A stretch of DNA of 64,000 bases from positions 1 to 64,000 of the forward strand of contig CAZRSW010000004.1 in the NCBI GenBank assembly GCA_964602845.1. Reading direction: 5' to 3'. This DNA comes from CAZRSW01 sp964602845 (lineage in GTDB: Bacteria > Chloroflexota > Dehalococcoidia > Lucifugimonadales > UBA826). This document shows positions 53,940 to 63,037 of this stretch, piece after piece. Below the pieces are notes generated by a model that was not told the DNA's origin, did not search any database, and saw nothing but the letters and a program-made list of their open reading frames with translations. How positions within the stretch are numbered: position 1 is the stretch's first letter; each line of letters opens with the position of its first letter. The position numbers and the translations under genes are program-made.

Positions 53940-54863
53940 ATGAAGGGAAAGGATTTTCTAACTATCTCACACCTAGAGCCTTCTGAGGTTGAAGAGATAA
54001 TAATGAAGGCATATAGTGTTAAAAACGGCGAAACCTCGGATCTTCTCGCAGGGAAAACAATCGCCCTTATATTTGAAAAGCCATCTCTACGCACGAGAGT
54101 TAGTTTCGAAGTAGGCATAAAGCAAATGGGAGGAAGTTGTATTTTCTTGAGCAATCAAGAAATAGGCCTAGGGGTTAGAGAACCGGAATCAGACATCGCC
54201 AGGGTATTGGACAGGTTGGTGGACGGTATTGTAGCTAGGGTATTTTCACACCACAGCTTGGAGCTACTGTCGGAGAATACTTCATTACCGATCATCAATG
54301 CCCTATCAGACAAAGCCCATCCCTGCCAAGCATTGGGAGATTTTTTAACGATATTTGAGAAAAAGGGTAGTTTAGACGGGCTCAAAGTCGCATTTGTCGG
54401 GGACGGAAATAACATCGCTGGAAGCCTTGCAATGACATGTGCCTCTGTTGGTTCGGAATTCGTGATTGCTTCTCCAAAACAATACCAGCTCCCAGAAAGT
54501 GTGTGGACCGAAGCTAATGTGATCTCACAAAGATCAAAAACAAAGCTGTGGTGGACATCTGATCCTTTTGAGGCCGTCGATAAGGCAGACGTAGTTTACA
54601 CAGACGTTTGGACTAGCATGGGTAACGAATCGGAAGAAGAGGAACGGCTCAAAGTTTTTACCGACTACCAAGTTAACGAAAATCTCATATCCACTGCTAA
54701 CCCTGAATTCCTGTTTATGCATGACATGCCGGCTCACAGAGGGGAGGAGATTTCCCCAAATATGCTGGATCATCCAAATTCCGTCGTTTACCAGCAAGCA
54801 GAAAATAGACTGCATGCTCAGAAGGCAGTGCTTGCAAGGCTTTTCGAAAAGAGACAGGGATGA
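53940..54863 (+). CDS. argF: Ornithine carbamoyltransferase
   Basis: The enzyme makes citrulline from ornithine and carbamoyl phosphate in arginine synthesis. The 307-residue sequence has the carbamoyl-phosphate site KPSLRTRVSFE, FSHHSLELL, HPCQALGDFLTI, VAFVGDGNNIAGSL and ENRLHAQKAVL. The ornithine-binding motif normally reads HCLPAHRGEE; here it is HDMPAHRGEE, with Asp in place of Cys. Most other contacts are kept. GAGGTGA stands before ATG. It could be a close relative with altered substrate, but the overall match is best to ArgF. Confidence 0.9.
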   Translation: MKGKDFLTISHLEPSEVEEIIMKAYSVKNGETSDLLAGKTIALIFEKPSLRTRVSFEVGIKQMGGSCIFLSNQEIGLGVREPESDIARVLDRLVDGIVARVFSHHSLELLSENTSLPIINALSDKAHPCQALGDFLTIFEKKGSLDGLKVAFVGDGNNIAGSLAMTCASVGSEFVIASPKQYQLPESVWTEANVISQRSKTKLWWTSDPFEAVDKADVVYTDVWTSMGNESEEEERLKVFTDYQVNENLISTANPEFLFMHDMPAHRGEEISPNMLDHPNSVVYQQAENRLHAQKAVLARLFEKRQG

Positions 54864-54902
54864 TGCATATCACAATCACTAGCATCGTTTGAGAAAACAA
54901 TC

Positions 54903-56243
54903 ATGAACATCAAGCCCATAGTAACCATAATCGGTAAACCCAACTCTGGGAAATCTACCCTTTTTAATAGGATCACGGGAAGACACACCGCAATTACCAG
55001 TAGCGTTGCAGGCACAACAAGGGACAGAGTAATAGAAGAGACCGTATGGGGCGATCACGCATTTATAGTGGTTGACACCGGTGGATTAGAGCTATTTGAA
55101 CCCGAAGTAGTAGAAATATGGAGCGAAGTTAAGAGTCAGATCGACCAAGCAATTACGGATTCCGATGTGATCCTGTTCCTCGTTGACATTGCAACAGGCG
55201 CAACCACCGTCGATCAAGAAATCGCTGATATGTTACGGTCAATTGGGAAACCTGTTGTATTAGTCGCCAGTAAGGCAGATAACGAAGACCGCGTTGCTTA
55301 CTCCTCTGAGTTATATAAGCTCGGCCTAGGTGACCCAGTACCAATCAGCGCGTATCACAATCATGGTATCGATGAACTTATGACCTCCGTTATAGAGCAT
55401 TTCAACGATATACCACAGCCTCCTAGTTTAGTTGTTGACCTTCGTCTGGCAATTATCGGCCGCACAAACGTTGGAAAATCCCTGTTGATCAACGCAATTA
55501 CTGGGGGGCCGCGATCCATAGTAAGTAACATTGCTGGCACAACCAGAGATAGTATTGACTCAGTAGTGAGCGTCAATCACAGAGAAGTTCAGATAGTCGA
55601 TACTGCCGGCATAAGAAGAAGGGGAGATATTAAGCAGGGCATAGAGAAGTACAGCGTTGTTAGGTCGATTAAAGCAATCAACAGATCTCAAGTCACAGCT
55701 CTAACCATAGATGCCTCCGAGCTCTCTACAAATCAAGATGCCCATATTGCCAGTTATGTTTTCAACTCTAAGAGGGGGCTTGTGATAATAGTAAATAAAT
55801 GGGATCTGGCCGAAAAACTACATTTAACAAAACAACTTGCAATCTCAAATATTAGAGAAAAATTCAAGTTCGCCAGCCACGCGCCTATTTGTTTCACTTC
55901 AGCTTTAAACAAATCAGGCATAAAGGAATTATTTGATACGGCTTTTCGTGTACATAGTGAATGGGCGAAAAAAATACCTCGTGCAGATGTAAATAGGACG
56001 ATAATGACAGCGGTTTCCGAAAATCCTCCTCCCACAAACGGACGAAAGATATTAAAAATATATAGCGCTTTGCAGGATGAATCTAGTCCTCCTAGCTTTA
56101 CATTTTACGTAAACCATACCGATATGATTCATTTCTCCTACAGAAGGTATCTCGAAAATAGGCTCCGTCAGGAACATGGATTTGAGGGAAGTCCACTAAG
56201 GATGCGCTTCCGAGGAAGAACAAAAAAATGGGCTCGCAGATGA
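54903..56243 (+). CDS. der: Ribosome-associated GTPase Der (EngA)
   Basis: This is an essential 50S-assembly GTPase with two tandem G domains in 446 residues. The first has IGKPNSGKSTLFNRITG, GTTRD, DTGG and ASKAD. The second has IGRTNVGKSLLINAITG, GTTRDSID, DTAG and VNKWDLAE. The KH-like C-terminal domain ends RMRFRGRTKKWARR. Both domains are intact. Its last bases (ATGA) overlap the start of plsY. Confidence 0.97.
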   Translation: MNIKPIVTIIGKPNSGKSTLFNRITGRHTAITSSVAGTTRDRVIEETVWGDHAFIVVDTGGLELFEPEVVEIWSEVKSQIDQAITDSDVILFLVDIATGATTVDQEIADMLRSIGKPVVLVASKADNEDRVAYSSELYKLGLGDPVPISAYHNHGIDELMTSVIEHFNDIPQPPSLVVDLRLAIIGRTNVGKSLLINAITGGPRSIVSNIAGTTRDSIDSVVSVNHREVQIVDTAGIRRRGDIKQGIEKYSVVRSIKAINRSQVTALTIDASELSTNQDAHIASYVFNSKRGLVIIVNKWDLAEKLHLTKQLAISNIREKFKFASHAPICFTSALNKSGIKELFDTAFRVHSEWAKKIPRADVNRTIMTAVSENPPPTNGRKILKIYSALQDESSPPSFTFYVNHTDMIHFSYRRYLENRLRQEHGFEGSPLRMRFRGRTKKWARR

Positions 56244-56878
56244 TCGCTATAGCGATCATATTGGCCGGTTATCTGATTGCCTCTATCTCCTTTGGTCTGA
56301 TTATAGGCAAATACGTTAAAAAAATAGACATCAGACAATATGGAAGCGGTAGTACCGGAGCCACCAATGTAGCAAGAACATGCGGGCCAATATACGGAGC
56401 CATCGTTTTATTGCTCGATATGGCCAAAGCCATTCTGCCACTAATCTTCGCAATACATATCGTCGACACTCCCATTTGGAGCCATTCCTTCGTAGGACTG
56501 TCGGCAATAGTCGGACATGTTTGGCCTCTATACACCAAGTTCCGTGGTGGGAAAGGGATTGCCTCTGGTTGGGCTGCATTAACGGTCCTATGCCCCTGGG
56601 CTGGATTGCTGGCAACTTTGACTGGGGTACCATTGATAATCATTTTCCGTTATGTCTCCTTAGGTTCAATATGTGGTTCAATATTCGGGACCACCAGTTT
56701 AGTAATACTTTGTTTTATCTCACCACTACCTCTGATAGATACAGTCCCACACGCATATTCAATATTCGGCATTTTTGGAGGTATTATTACAGTAGTACTG
56801 CATCGACAAAATATTCTCCGACTTATTGAGGGAAAAGAAAAAAAGATAGGCCAACGATCCGAGGATATATCAAATTAA
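56240..56878 (+). CDS. plsY: Glycerol-3-phosphate acyltransferase PlsY
   Basis: This membrane enzyme transfers an acyl group from acyl phosphate to glycerol-3-phosphate, the first step of phospholipid synthesis. Several membrane helices are visible. The motifs are YGSGSTGATNVART (motif 1) and FRGGKGIASGWAAL (motif 2), and motif 3 falls near the end. ATG 56240 forms an ATGA overlap with the der stop, giving 212 residues; ATG 56228 would lengthen it by four. gpsA, which makes the substrate, starts two bases after the stop. PlsX is not in the window. Confidence 0.94.
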   Translation: MIAIAIILAGYLIASISFGLIIGKYVKKIDIRQYGSGSTGATNVARTCGPIYGAIVLLLDMAKAILPLIFAIHIVDTPIWSHSFVGLSAIVGHVWPLYTKFRGGKGIASGWAALTVLCPWAGLLATLTGVPLIIIFRYVSLGSICGSIFGTTSLVILCFISPLPLIDTVPHAYSIFGIFGGIITVVLHRQNILRLIEGKEKKIGQRSEDISN

Positions 56879-56880
56879 AT

Positions 56881-57882
56881 ATGATAAAGGTAACGATTGT
56901 AGGGGCTACAACATGGGGCACCACACTTGCATTGATGGTCTCAAGAGAGGGCATTAATACTGCTTTGTTGGTGCGCTCGAAAACAGAATCGTCAAAAATG
57001 ATCCAAGAGGGTCAAAATTCACGGTTCTTGCCAGGAGTGATGTTTCCAAAAAACCTTTCAATAACACATTCCAAGGAAAATGCCTTTAATAGCTCATCTA
57101 TTGCCATATATGCAGTGCCATCCACTACCTTTCGAACAAATGTGGTTGAGACAATCCATCATATACCCAAAGATACCGTTATAGTAAGCGCCTCTAAAGG
57201 GCTTGAATTAAACACTGGGAAACGAATGACGGAAATACTCGAAGAACTGATTTCTGATAATTCCAATGATAGACTCTGCGCACTATCAGGGCCTAATCTA
57301 GCCTCAGAAATAATATCCGGAAAACCCACTTCGACTGTAGTTGCTTCTACTGACTACAACTCAGCGCAATTAGTACAATCCATCCTTAATTCTGATAAGT
57401 TCAGAGTATACACTAACACAGACATTATAGGCGTAGAATTGGCGGGTTCACTCAAAAACATCACTGCTATTGCTGCTGGTATTTGTGACGGATTGGATCT
57501 TGGAGATAACGCTAAAGCAACGATAATAACTAGAGGACTATCGGAGATGTCAAGATTAGGCACAGCGATGGGTGCAAATCCCTTAACATTTGCCGGATTA
57601 GCAGGCATGGGGGATATTATAGCAACCTGTTCAAGTAATCTGAGCCGAAACAATAGGGCAGGGAGATTGTTGGCAACTGGGGCAAGTATACCGGACATAG
57701 CAATATCCATCGGGAGCGTTACAGAAGGTATAGGGACTACAAAAGCTTCGATAAAGCTCGCCGAACAGACCAGCATTGAAATGCCAGTGGCAAAATCTGT
57801 TTACAATGTGTTGTTTAACAACACACCTGCCCTTGAGGCAGTTCATGACTTGATGATTCGAGCCCCAAGATCAGAAACTTGA
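56881..57882 (+). CDS. gpsA: Glycerol-3-phosphate dehydrogenase [NAD(P)+]
   Basis: GpsA reduces dihydroxyacetone phosphate to glycerol-3-phosphate for phospholipids, feeding the adjacent plsY. The 333-residue protein has the N-terminal turn VTIVGATTWGTTLALM (usually GAGxWGTA), SASKGLELNTG, ALSGPNLASEI, ELAGSLKNITAIAAGICDGLDLGDNAK, and GLAGMGDIIATCSSNLSRN. The second Gly of the GxGxxG nucleotide turn is Thr here. It ends the run mogA-trmD-argF-der-plsY-gpsA. Confidence 0.95.
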   Translation: MIKVTIVGATTWGTTLALMVSREGINTALLVRSKTESSKMIQEGQNSRFLPGVMFPKNLSITHSKENAFNSSSIAIYAVPSTTFRTNVVETIHHIPKDTVIVSASKGLELNTGKRMTEILEELISDNSNDRLCALSGPNLASEIISGKPTSTVVASTDYNSAQLVQSILNSDKFRVYTNTDIIGVELAGSLKNITAIAAGICDGLDLGDNAKATIITRGLSEMSRLGTAMGANPLTFAGLAGMGDIIATCSSNLSRNNRAGRLLATGASIPDIAISIGSVTEGIGTTKASIKLAEQTSIEMPVAKSVYNVLFNNTPALEAVHDLMIRAPRSET

Positions 57883-57943
57883 CGTCCACCCCTACATAGC
57901 TCATCTAGCAATAATCTTGTGTTTGTTTATTAGTAATGCCGAA

Positions 57944-58681
57944 TTAAATTTCTCCAAGTTCATATATAACAACTGCAGTAGTGACTATACCGGCAGTTTC
58001 CGACCTAAGAATTCTAGGCCCTAGAGATACAGGCAAAGCCCCTAAACCTATAGCGTCATTAATCTCGCTGATCGTAAAACCACCTACGGGGCCAACGAAA
58101 ACGGAAACCTCCCTAATATCTCGCTTAAGGCTTTCTACGTGGGTAGTAAGCGCTTCCTTCAAATAAAGATCCTTCTCTTTTTCCCACGGGATTAAAGATA
58201 GGCCATTAGATATAGACAATGCTTCATGAAACGTCTTTGGATCAGTTAGATCAGGGATTCTACATCTCCCAGACTGCTCAGCGGCTTCCCGGATAATCCT
58301 ATGCCACCTATTTTTCCTAGTCCCACTGACCGACAACCGGTCTGTTCGCGCCGAGATAAATGGGACAAATTTTGACACACCAACCTCTACCCCTTTTTGA
58401 AGAACATATTCAAACCTCTCAGGTTTAATAAGAGCCTGACAAAGCGTAACATTTACGTTCGGTTCACCTGTACCTCGTCTCTCCTCAACTACGATGCCTC
58501 TACAGGAATCAGACTGGATGTGACCAAGTTCCACTTCCAACTCTGTTCCATTACCATCCATCACAATTATCCTGTCTCCCTTTTTCGCCCTCAAAACGAC
58601 TGCTAATTGATGCGATATATCCTTTGGCAATTCAACATCCATTCCATTTATACTCTCAGGAGAAGTGAAGAAGCGATTCAT
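57944..58681 (-). CDS. rsmE: 16S rRNA (uracil(1498)-N(3))-methyltransferase
   Basis: The SPOUT-class enzyme methylates U1498 of 16S rRNA. The 245-residue protein has an N-terminal PUA-like part (HQLAVVLRAKKGDRIIVMDG). It is followed by QALIKPERFEYVLQKGVEVGVSKFVPF, WHRIIREAAEQSGRCRIPDL and the knot region VFVGPVGGFTISEI...LGPRILRSETA. It overlaps the end of prmA by four bases, as in the common dnaJ-prmA-rsmE arrangement. Confidence 0.95.
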   Translation of the reverse strand: MNRFFTSPESINGMDVELPKDISHQLAVVLRAKKGDRIIVMDGNGTELEVELGHIQSDSCRGIVVEERRGTGEPNVNVTLCQALIKPERFEYVLQKGVEVGVSKFVPFISARTDRLSVSGTRKNRWHRIIREAAEQSGRCRIPDLTDPKTFHEALSISNGLSLIPWEKEKDLYLKEALTTHVESLKRDIREVSVFVGPVGGFTISEINDAIGLGALPVSLGPRILRSETAGIVTTAVVIYELGEI

Positions 58682-59607
58682 TTACTATTGCCCTGACTTT
58701 GTAATGGAACCATAGAAGCCAATATGGCACACCAGTCCCCGTCCAAATCCACCATTTCAAATCTAATACCCTTTCTTGTCATAACATCCCTGACCGCATC
58801 TAAGGATTCCATGAGTATGCCAGATAGTATCAGCCTAGAGTCAGGAAGGAGTGTCTCCGCTATAAGATCAGAAACGTCCATTATTACCTTGGAGGATATG
58901 TTCGCTAATACTACGTCAAATTTTCTTCCAGAAATAAGCTCCTGATTTATTGGACCGTTAACGACAGATATTTCATCAGATACTCCATTGATTTTGCAGT
59001 TTTCGACAGCAACCTCGGTAGAGACCTTGTCTATGTCGACACCAATCGAACTATCTGCGCCCAGTTTTACAGCTGCAATGGATAATATCCCTGAGCCACA
59101 ACCAATATCCAAAACGCACTCCCCACCAAAGATAACTCCCTCCAATAACTCTAAACACATACGAGTAGTCGGGTGATATCCTGTTCCAAAAGCCATACCA
59201 GGATCTAGTAATATAACAACCTTACCCTCACCATTTTCCCCCTCCCGCCAAGTTGGAGAAATAACAATATTCTCACCAATAGCAACGGGCCGAAAATGTT
59301 CTTCCCACTTGGTCTCCCAATCTTCTTCTTCAACCTCACGTACAATAAAAGAATCTATAGGGTGAACGTGATTAACTAATCTTACTCCTACTTCAATACG
59401 GCTCCGCTTATCTTGGGTATTTTCATCAATGGGCAGATAAGCACGTATTGTTAGTGCACCATCAATTCGAGGCATTTCCCCTTCATCTGGATTAAACGAA
59501 TCACTATTTTCTATAACCGCCCCTCCACTTCCATATCTGTTAAAAATATGAAAGAGGGGTTCTACAAATTCAGGATCCGCCTCTACACTCAACTCCAACC
59601 ATTTCAT
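58678..59607 (-). CDS. prmA: Ribosomal protein L11 methyltransferase
   Basis: PrmA methylates the N-terminus and lysines of ribosomal protein L11. The 309-residue protein has an N-terminal substrate-binding part (KWLELSVEADPEFVEPL) and the SAM domain with LLDPGMAFGTGYHPTTRMCLELL, VLDIGCGSGILSIAAVKLGA and VLANISSKVI. It lies 24 bases after dnaJ and overlaps rsmE by four bases. Confidence 0.95.
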   Translation of the reverse strand: MKWLELSVEADPEFVEPLFHIFNRYGSGGAVIENSDSFNPDEGEMPRIDGALTIRAYLPIDENTQDKRSRIEVGVRLVNHVHPIDSFIVREVEEEDWETKWEEHFRPVAIGENIVISPTWREGENGEGKVVILLDPGMAFGTGYHPTTRMCLELLEGVIFGGECVLDIGCGSGILSIAAVKLGADSSIGVDIDKVSTEVAVENCKINGVSDEISVVNGPINQELISGRKFDVVLANISSKVIMDVSDLIAETLLPDSRLILSGILMESLDAVRDVMTRKGIRFEMVDLDGDWCAILASMVPLQSQGNSK

Positions 59608-59631
59608 GTATATACCAAAAAATCTAGGGTC

Positions 59632-60768
59632 CTATTCTCCAAAAGCACTTTTGAATTTCCCGAAGAAACCTTTACCATCTATTCCTTCAGAAAAATCAAC
59701 AGTGGGTAATGTTTCCCCTAGATTTTCCAAAAGTCCTTTTTGTTCGCTTGTTAATTTTTTGGGCACATGCACACTCAATGTAACAAGCTGATCACCTCGC
59801 CTATTTCCACGTAATTGAGCAACTCCTAGACCCCTTAATCTAAAAACATTCCCATTTTGAGTCCCGGGCGGAATATCAAGTTCGTACTGACCTTCAAGCG
59901 TAGGGACAGGCACTGTCGCTCCCAAGGAGGCTTGTACAATATTTATCGGCAGCTCGCATCTTATGTTCACCCCATCACGAACGAAATAATCATGTTCAGA
60001 AATTCTGAAGGCGACATACAAATCACCCGGAGGTCCGCCATTTGTCCCATGCTCACCCTCCCCACTCAACCGAATCTGAGTATCTTCTTCTATACCAGGA
60101 GGGACAACGACAGCGAGTTTTCGATTCTTTCGCTCCCTACCTTGGCCTCTACACTGAGTACAACGAGTATTTATGACCTTCCCATCTCCCTTACAGATAT
60201 GGCAATCCGTGACTTGAACAACCTGCCCAAACACACTCTGTTGAGCACGTCTAACTTGTCCTTCACCATTACAAGCGGTACAAATATCTACATCACTGCC
60301 AGGTTCACTTTTGGAGCCTCTACAATGACTACAGGATTCAATCCTCCTAATTTCGAATTCTTTCTCTGTACCAAAAATCGCCTCATCGAAATCCACTGTC
60401 ATACTATATTGCAAGTCAGAACCGCGCTGAGCAGTGTTTCTTCGTTGACCAGAACTGCCAAACCCACCACCAAAAAAAGATTCAAATATATCGCCAAATC
60501 CACCGAAATCGGCGAATCCGCTGTTTCGAATGTCGCTGCCATTTATTCCAGCATGACCAAATCGGTCGTATTGAGCCCTCTTTTCATCATCTGAAAGTAT
60601 CTGGTAGGCTTCATTTATCTCTTTGAACTTTTCCTCTGCTCCCTTATCCTTGTTTCGATCGGGATGATATTTCAGAGCCAGTTTTCTAAACGCACTTTTC
60701 AAATCTTCCGCGCTAGCATTTTTAGAAACACCGAGCACTTCGTAATAATCTCGTTTTTGGGTAGTCAT
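59632..60768 (-). CDS. dnaJ: Chaperone protein DnaJ
   Basis: This type I J-protein activates DnaK. With ATG 60768 it has 378 residues: J domain with KYHPDRN (HPD), a Gly/Phe-rich linker (GFADFGGFGDIFESFFGGGFG) and four zinc repeats (CSHCRGSKSEPG, CTACNGEG, CHICKGDG, CTQCRGQG). Substrate-binding C-terminal domains follow. The earlier in-frame start adds 16 residues without family match. grpE and dnaK are not adjacent, and no CIRCE element is seen. It heads dnaJ-prmA-rsmE. Confidence 0.96.
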   Translation of the reverse strand: MTTQKRDYYEVLGVSKNASAEDLKSAFRKLALKYHPDRNKDKGAEEKFKEINEAYQILSDDEKRAQYDRFGHAGINGSDIRNSGFADFGGFGDIFESFFGGGFGSSGQRRNTAQRGSDLQYSMTVDFDEAIFGTEKEFEIRRIESCSHCRGSKSEPGSDVDICTACNGEGQVRRAQQSVFGQVVQVTDCHICKGDGKVINTRCTQCRGQGRERKNRKLAVVVPPGIEEDTQIRLSGEGEHGTNGGPPGDLYVAFRISEHDYFVRDGVNIRCELPINIVQASLGATVPVPTLEGQYELDIPPGTQNGNVFRLRGLGVAQLRGNRRGDQLVTLSVHVPKKLTSEQKGLLENLGETLPTVDFSEGIDGKGFFGKFKSAFGE

Positions 60769-60828
60769 ATCTTCTATACCACACGCGTCATTAAAGGAAG
60801 TTACATAACCGGACACTCACGATAAAAG

Positions 60829-60834
60829 ATTATA
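60829..60834 (-). promoter_or_regulatory. Candidate -10 box (TATAAT) for dnaJ
   Basis: This is a perfect TATAAT on the minus strand, about 60 bases before the dnaJ start, in the short space after folD. No good -35 is seen. Low confidence. Confidence 0.35.
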
Positions 60835-60884
60835 AACTAAGTTCAACTATAACGTTAGCCGATGACATGAAACAGACTTCAAGG

Positions 60885-61787
60885 TCAAACATGGGACCCA
60901 TTAGAATGTTTAAGATCACGAGCTGCTCTTAAAGTATTTGAGAGCAACATTGCTATTGTCATTGGGCCAACGCCTCCTGGTACAGGAGTTATGGCTGATG
61001 CTTTTCGTGAGACCCCCCGAAAATCAACGTCTCCTATCAATTCGTATCCACTTCTTTTACTAGGATTTTCAATCCTATTTATTCCAACATCTATAACAAC
61101 CACTTCGTCCGTTATCATTTCCTCGGTTACATACTTTGGCCGACCGATGGCCGTTATGAGAATGTCAGCTTCTCGGGTAATATCACATAGGTTATATGTG
61201 CCGCTGTGACATACAGTAACTGTGGCATTACCACCACTCCTTTTGAGTGAAAGGAGGTTCGCAACTGGCCTACCCACTATATTACTCCTACCTAAAACAA
61301 CTACGTGTTTACCCGATGGATTGTTGTCCGTACGTAACAACATTTGTTCAATACCAGCGGGTGTAGCAGGAATAAATCTAGGATTGCCAGATGCAAGAAG
61401 GCCAACATTGTATGGGTGTAATCCATCAACATCTTTCAAGGGGTTAATAGCCGAGATTATTCTATTTTCATCAATCTCTCTAGGCAATGGCATCTGTACT
61501 AATATGCCATGAAACGCCGTATCCATATTGAGCTGATGAACCAAGGAAAGCAAATCCTCCTCGCTCACATTATCGGGTAAGTTGAAAATTTCCCCATTCA
61601 TCCCAACAGCATTGGCATCCCTTTCCTTATTTCTCACGTAAACTGCTGAGGCAGGATCATCCCCTACTAATATTACTGCTAATCCCGGCTCAATATCATG
61701 CTTTCGTTTCATCTCCAAGACCCCAGAGGAGACTTCATTCCGAATCTGCCCAGCAATTTTTTTACCATCAATCAATTTAGCACCCAT
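60885..61787 (-). CDS. folD: Methylenetetrahydrofolate dehydrogenase/methenyltetrahydrofolate cyclohydrolase
   Basis: FolD interconverts methylene-, methenyl- and formyl-tetrahydrofolate. The 300-residue protein has VGDDPASAVYVRNKERDA (Tyr and Lys of the active site), GILVQMPLPREIDE and the substrate loop FIPATPAGIEQML (usually P-C-T-P). The NADP motif GRSNIVGRPVANLL and ITPVPGGVGPMTIAML are also present. The Cys-to-Ala change in the PCTP motif leaves the rest of the site intact. GGAGGAATA precedes ATG. It has its own start, divergent from acpS. Confidence 0.95.
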   Translation of the reverse strand: MGAKLIDGKKIAGQIRNEVSSGVLEMKRKHDIEPGLAVILVGDDPASAVYVRNKERDANAVGMNGEIFNLPDNVSEEDLLSLVHQLNMDTAFHGILVQMPLPREIDENRIISAINPLKDVDGLHPYNVGLLASGNPRFIPATPAGIEQMLLRTDNNPSGKHVVVLGRSNIVGRPVANLLSLKRSGGNATVTVCHSGTYNLCDITREADILITAIGRPKYVTEEMITDEVVVIDVGINRIENPSKRSGYELIGDVDFRGVSRKASAITPVPGGVGPMTIAMLLSNTLRAARDLKHSNGSHV

Positions 61788-61873
61788 AGCTATTCCTCCA
61801 TAAATGCCAAATTGTCAGATTCGCTGGCATTACATTCCACTATCAATCTTACTCTTTTTCTGCACCTACGCTG

Positions 61874-61879
61874 TATAAT
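61874..61879 (+). promoter_or_regulatory. Candidate -10 box (TATAAT) for acpS
   Basis: A perfect TATAAT on the plus strand, 25 bases before the acpS ATG, gives a leader of only about 18 bases. There is no convincing -35 and no Shine-Dalgarno sequence for acpS. Confidence 0.4.
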
Positions 61880-61903
61880 TCAAACAAAAATATAAGATCA
61901 AAA

Positions 61904-62299
61904 ATGTTAATAACCGGCGTAGACATAATTGAAATTAACCGAGTCGAACTTATTGTCAATAAATATGGTACTAAGTTTTTGAATCGGATATACACGCACA
62001 AAGAACTTGTTTATTGTAAGAATCGTCCCCCTCAACTAGCAAGTAGGTTTGCGGCAAAGGAAGCCGTTATGAAAGCCCTAGGAACGGGCACTAGAGGCGT
62101 CGGATGGAAAGATATAGAAATCTCACGCCTACGAGGTCAAGCTCCCTCAATCGTATTGCATGGGCGAGCTAAAACCCGGGCAGACGCTATAGGACTCACC
62201 GGCCTCGCACTTGCGCTATCTCACTCCAAAGAATATGCAGTTGCAACTGTAATAGGAGAAAGTCAGAAAGGGAACATTCTCAACAAGCAAGATCTCTGA
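61904..62299 (+). CDS. acpS: Holo-[acyl-carrier-protein] synthase
   Basis: The enzyme transfers 4'-phosphopantetheine from CoA to acyl carrier protein. The 131-residue protein has ITGVDIIEINRV (Asp metal ligand) and ASRFAAKEAVMKALG (Glu and Lys), the two family motifs. GLALALSHSKEYAVATVI is close to the end. It is slightly longer than the 120-residue norm, with a short polar tail. It converges on actE, 33 bases away. Confidence 0.94.
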   Translation: MLITGVDIIEINRVELIVNKYGTKFLNRIYTHKELVYCKNRPPQLASRFAAKEAVMKALGTGTRGVGWKDIEISRLRGQAPSIVLHGRAKTRADAIGLTGLALALSHSKEYAVATVIGESQKGNILNKQDL

Positions 62300-62332
62300 A
62301 ACAGAAGACACCCATGGATAAAAAGGCTGAAC

Positions 62333-63019
62333 TTATCGGCCTCCAATCTCCTGACGCAAATATTTCGTTAACTCCCACCTTTCGTCTGCCGTCAATAACT
62401 TAGCAAATGGTGGCATAGGAGAGGTAGTCGGTTTTCCCCTAAGATAAGCAGACAGACCCTGGCGTCCTCCATGACTTATAAATCCAAAGATCTCTCCATC
62501 ACTGGATTTTCTGGTTACATCAGATCTTAAATTGGCCGGCATGGGGCCTCGATCCATCGCTGTTGTACCATCAGATCTTTTGCTTGATAACTTAGTGATC
62601 TTTCCATCACCATCCAACGACATCCCATGGCAAACAGCACAGTTAACCGCATATAAGTCCACGGCTCTGGCATGATCATAATCTTGTTTTATCGCTTCAG
62701 GTACCGTTAACCCTGAATATGCCTCCATACTAGAATATTTCACTTCTCTGCCGCTTATAGGTACGGAATGCTCAGGTGGCAGTATACGAGGTACCTCTTG
62801 AACTCTATAGGAGGGTGAATAATGCATCTCCGAAAAAACCTGCACTGCGTGAGGTCCTGATTGAGGAAATGCTGGTAATTCAAAGTTTATTGCTCCTCCA
62901 AACTTTACCTCTCCGGTCCTAGAGTTATAACATCCAAAACTCGAAATCACAAAAAGCATTACACCCGCAATAACCAACGCCGGTTTCAATTTTACTCTTG
63001 TAATTCGCTTAAGATTCAT
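62333..63019 (-). CDS. actE: Alternative complex III, cytochrome c subunit ActE
   Basis: This is a mono-heme lipoprotein of the quinol:cytochrome c oxidoreductase called alternative complex III. The 228-residue chain has a signal peptide with lipobox FVISSFGC. The heme site is NCAVCHG (C-x2-C-H, about residue 126) and the distal Met is in TSPMPPFAKLL. It lies 18 bases after actD, on the same strand. It is the last gene of the operon here, since acpS converges from the other side. Confidence 0.88.
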   Translation of the reverse strand: MNLKRITRVKLKPALVIAGVMLFVISSFGCYNSRTGEVKFGGAINFELPAFPQSGPHAVQVFSEMHYSPSYRVQEVPRILPPEHSVPISGREVKYSSMEAYSGLTVPEAIKQDYDHARAVDLYAVNCAVCHGMSLDGDGKITKLSSKRSDGTTAMDRGPMPANLRSDVTRKSSDGEIFGFISHGGRQGLSAYLRGKPTTSPMPPFAKLLTADERWELTKYLRQEIGGR

Positions 63020-63037
63020 GAGTTTGTTTCTTCTATC

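Noticed and set aside
56380..56829. 149-residue frame overlapping plsY
   Set aside because: It lies in another frame of an intact PlsY. Its Arg/Trp/His-rich composition is typical of a shadow.
59857..60594. 245-residue plus-strand open frame inside dnaJ
   Set aside because: It is a chance frame opposite a fully conserved dnaJ, with no recognisable domain.
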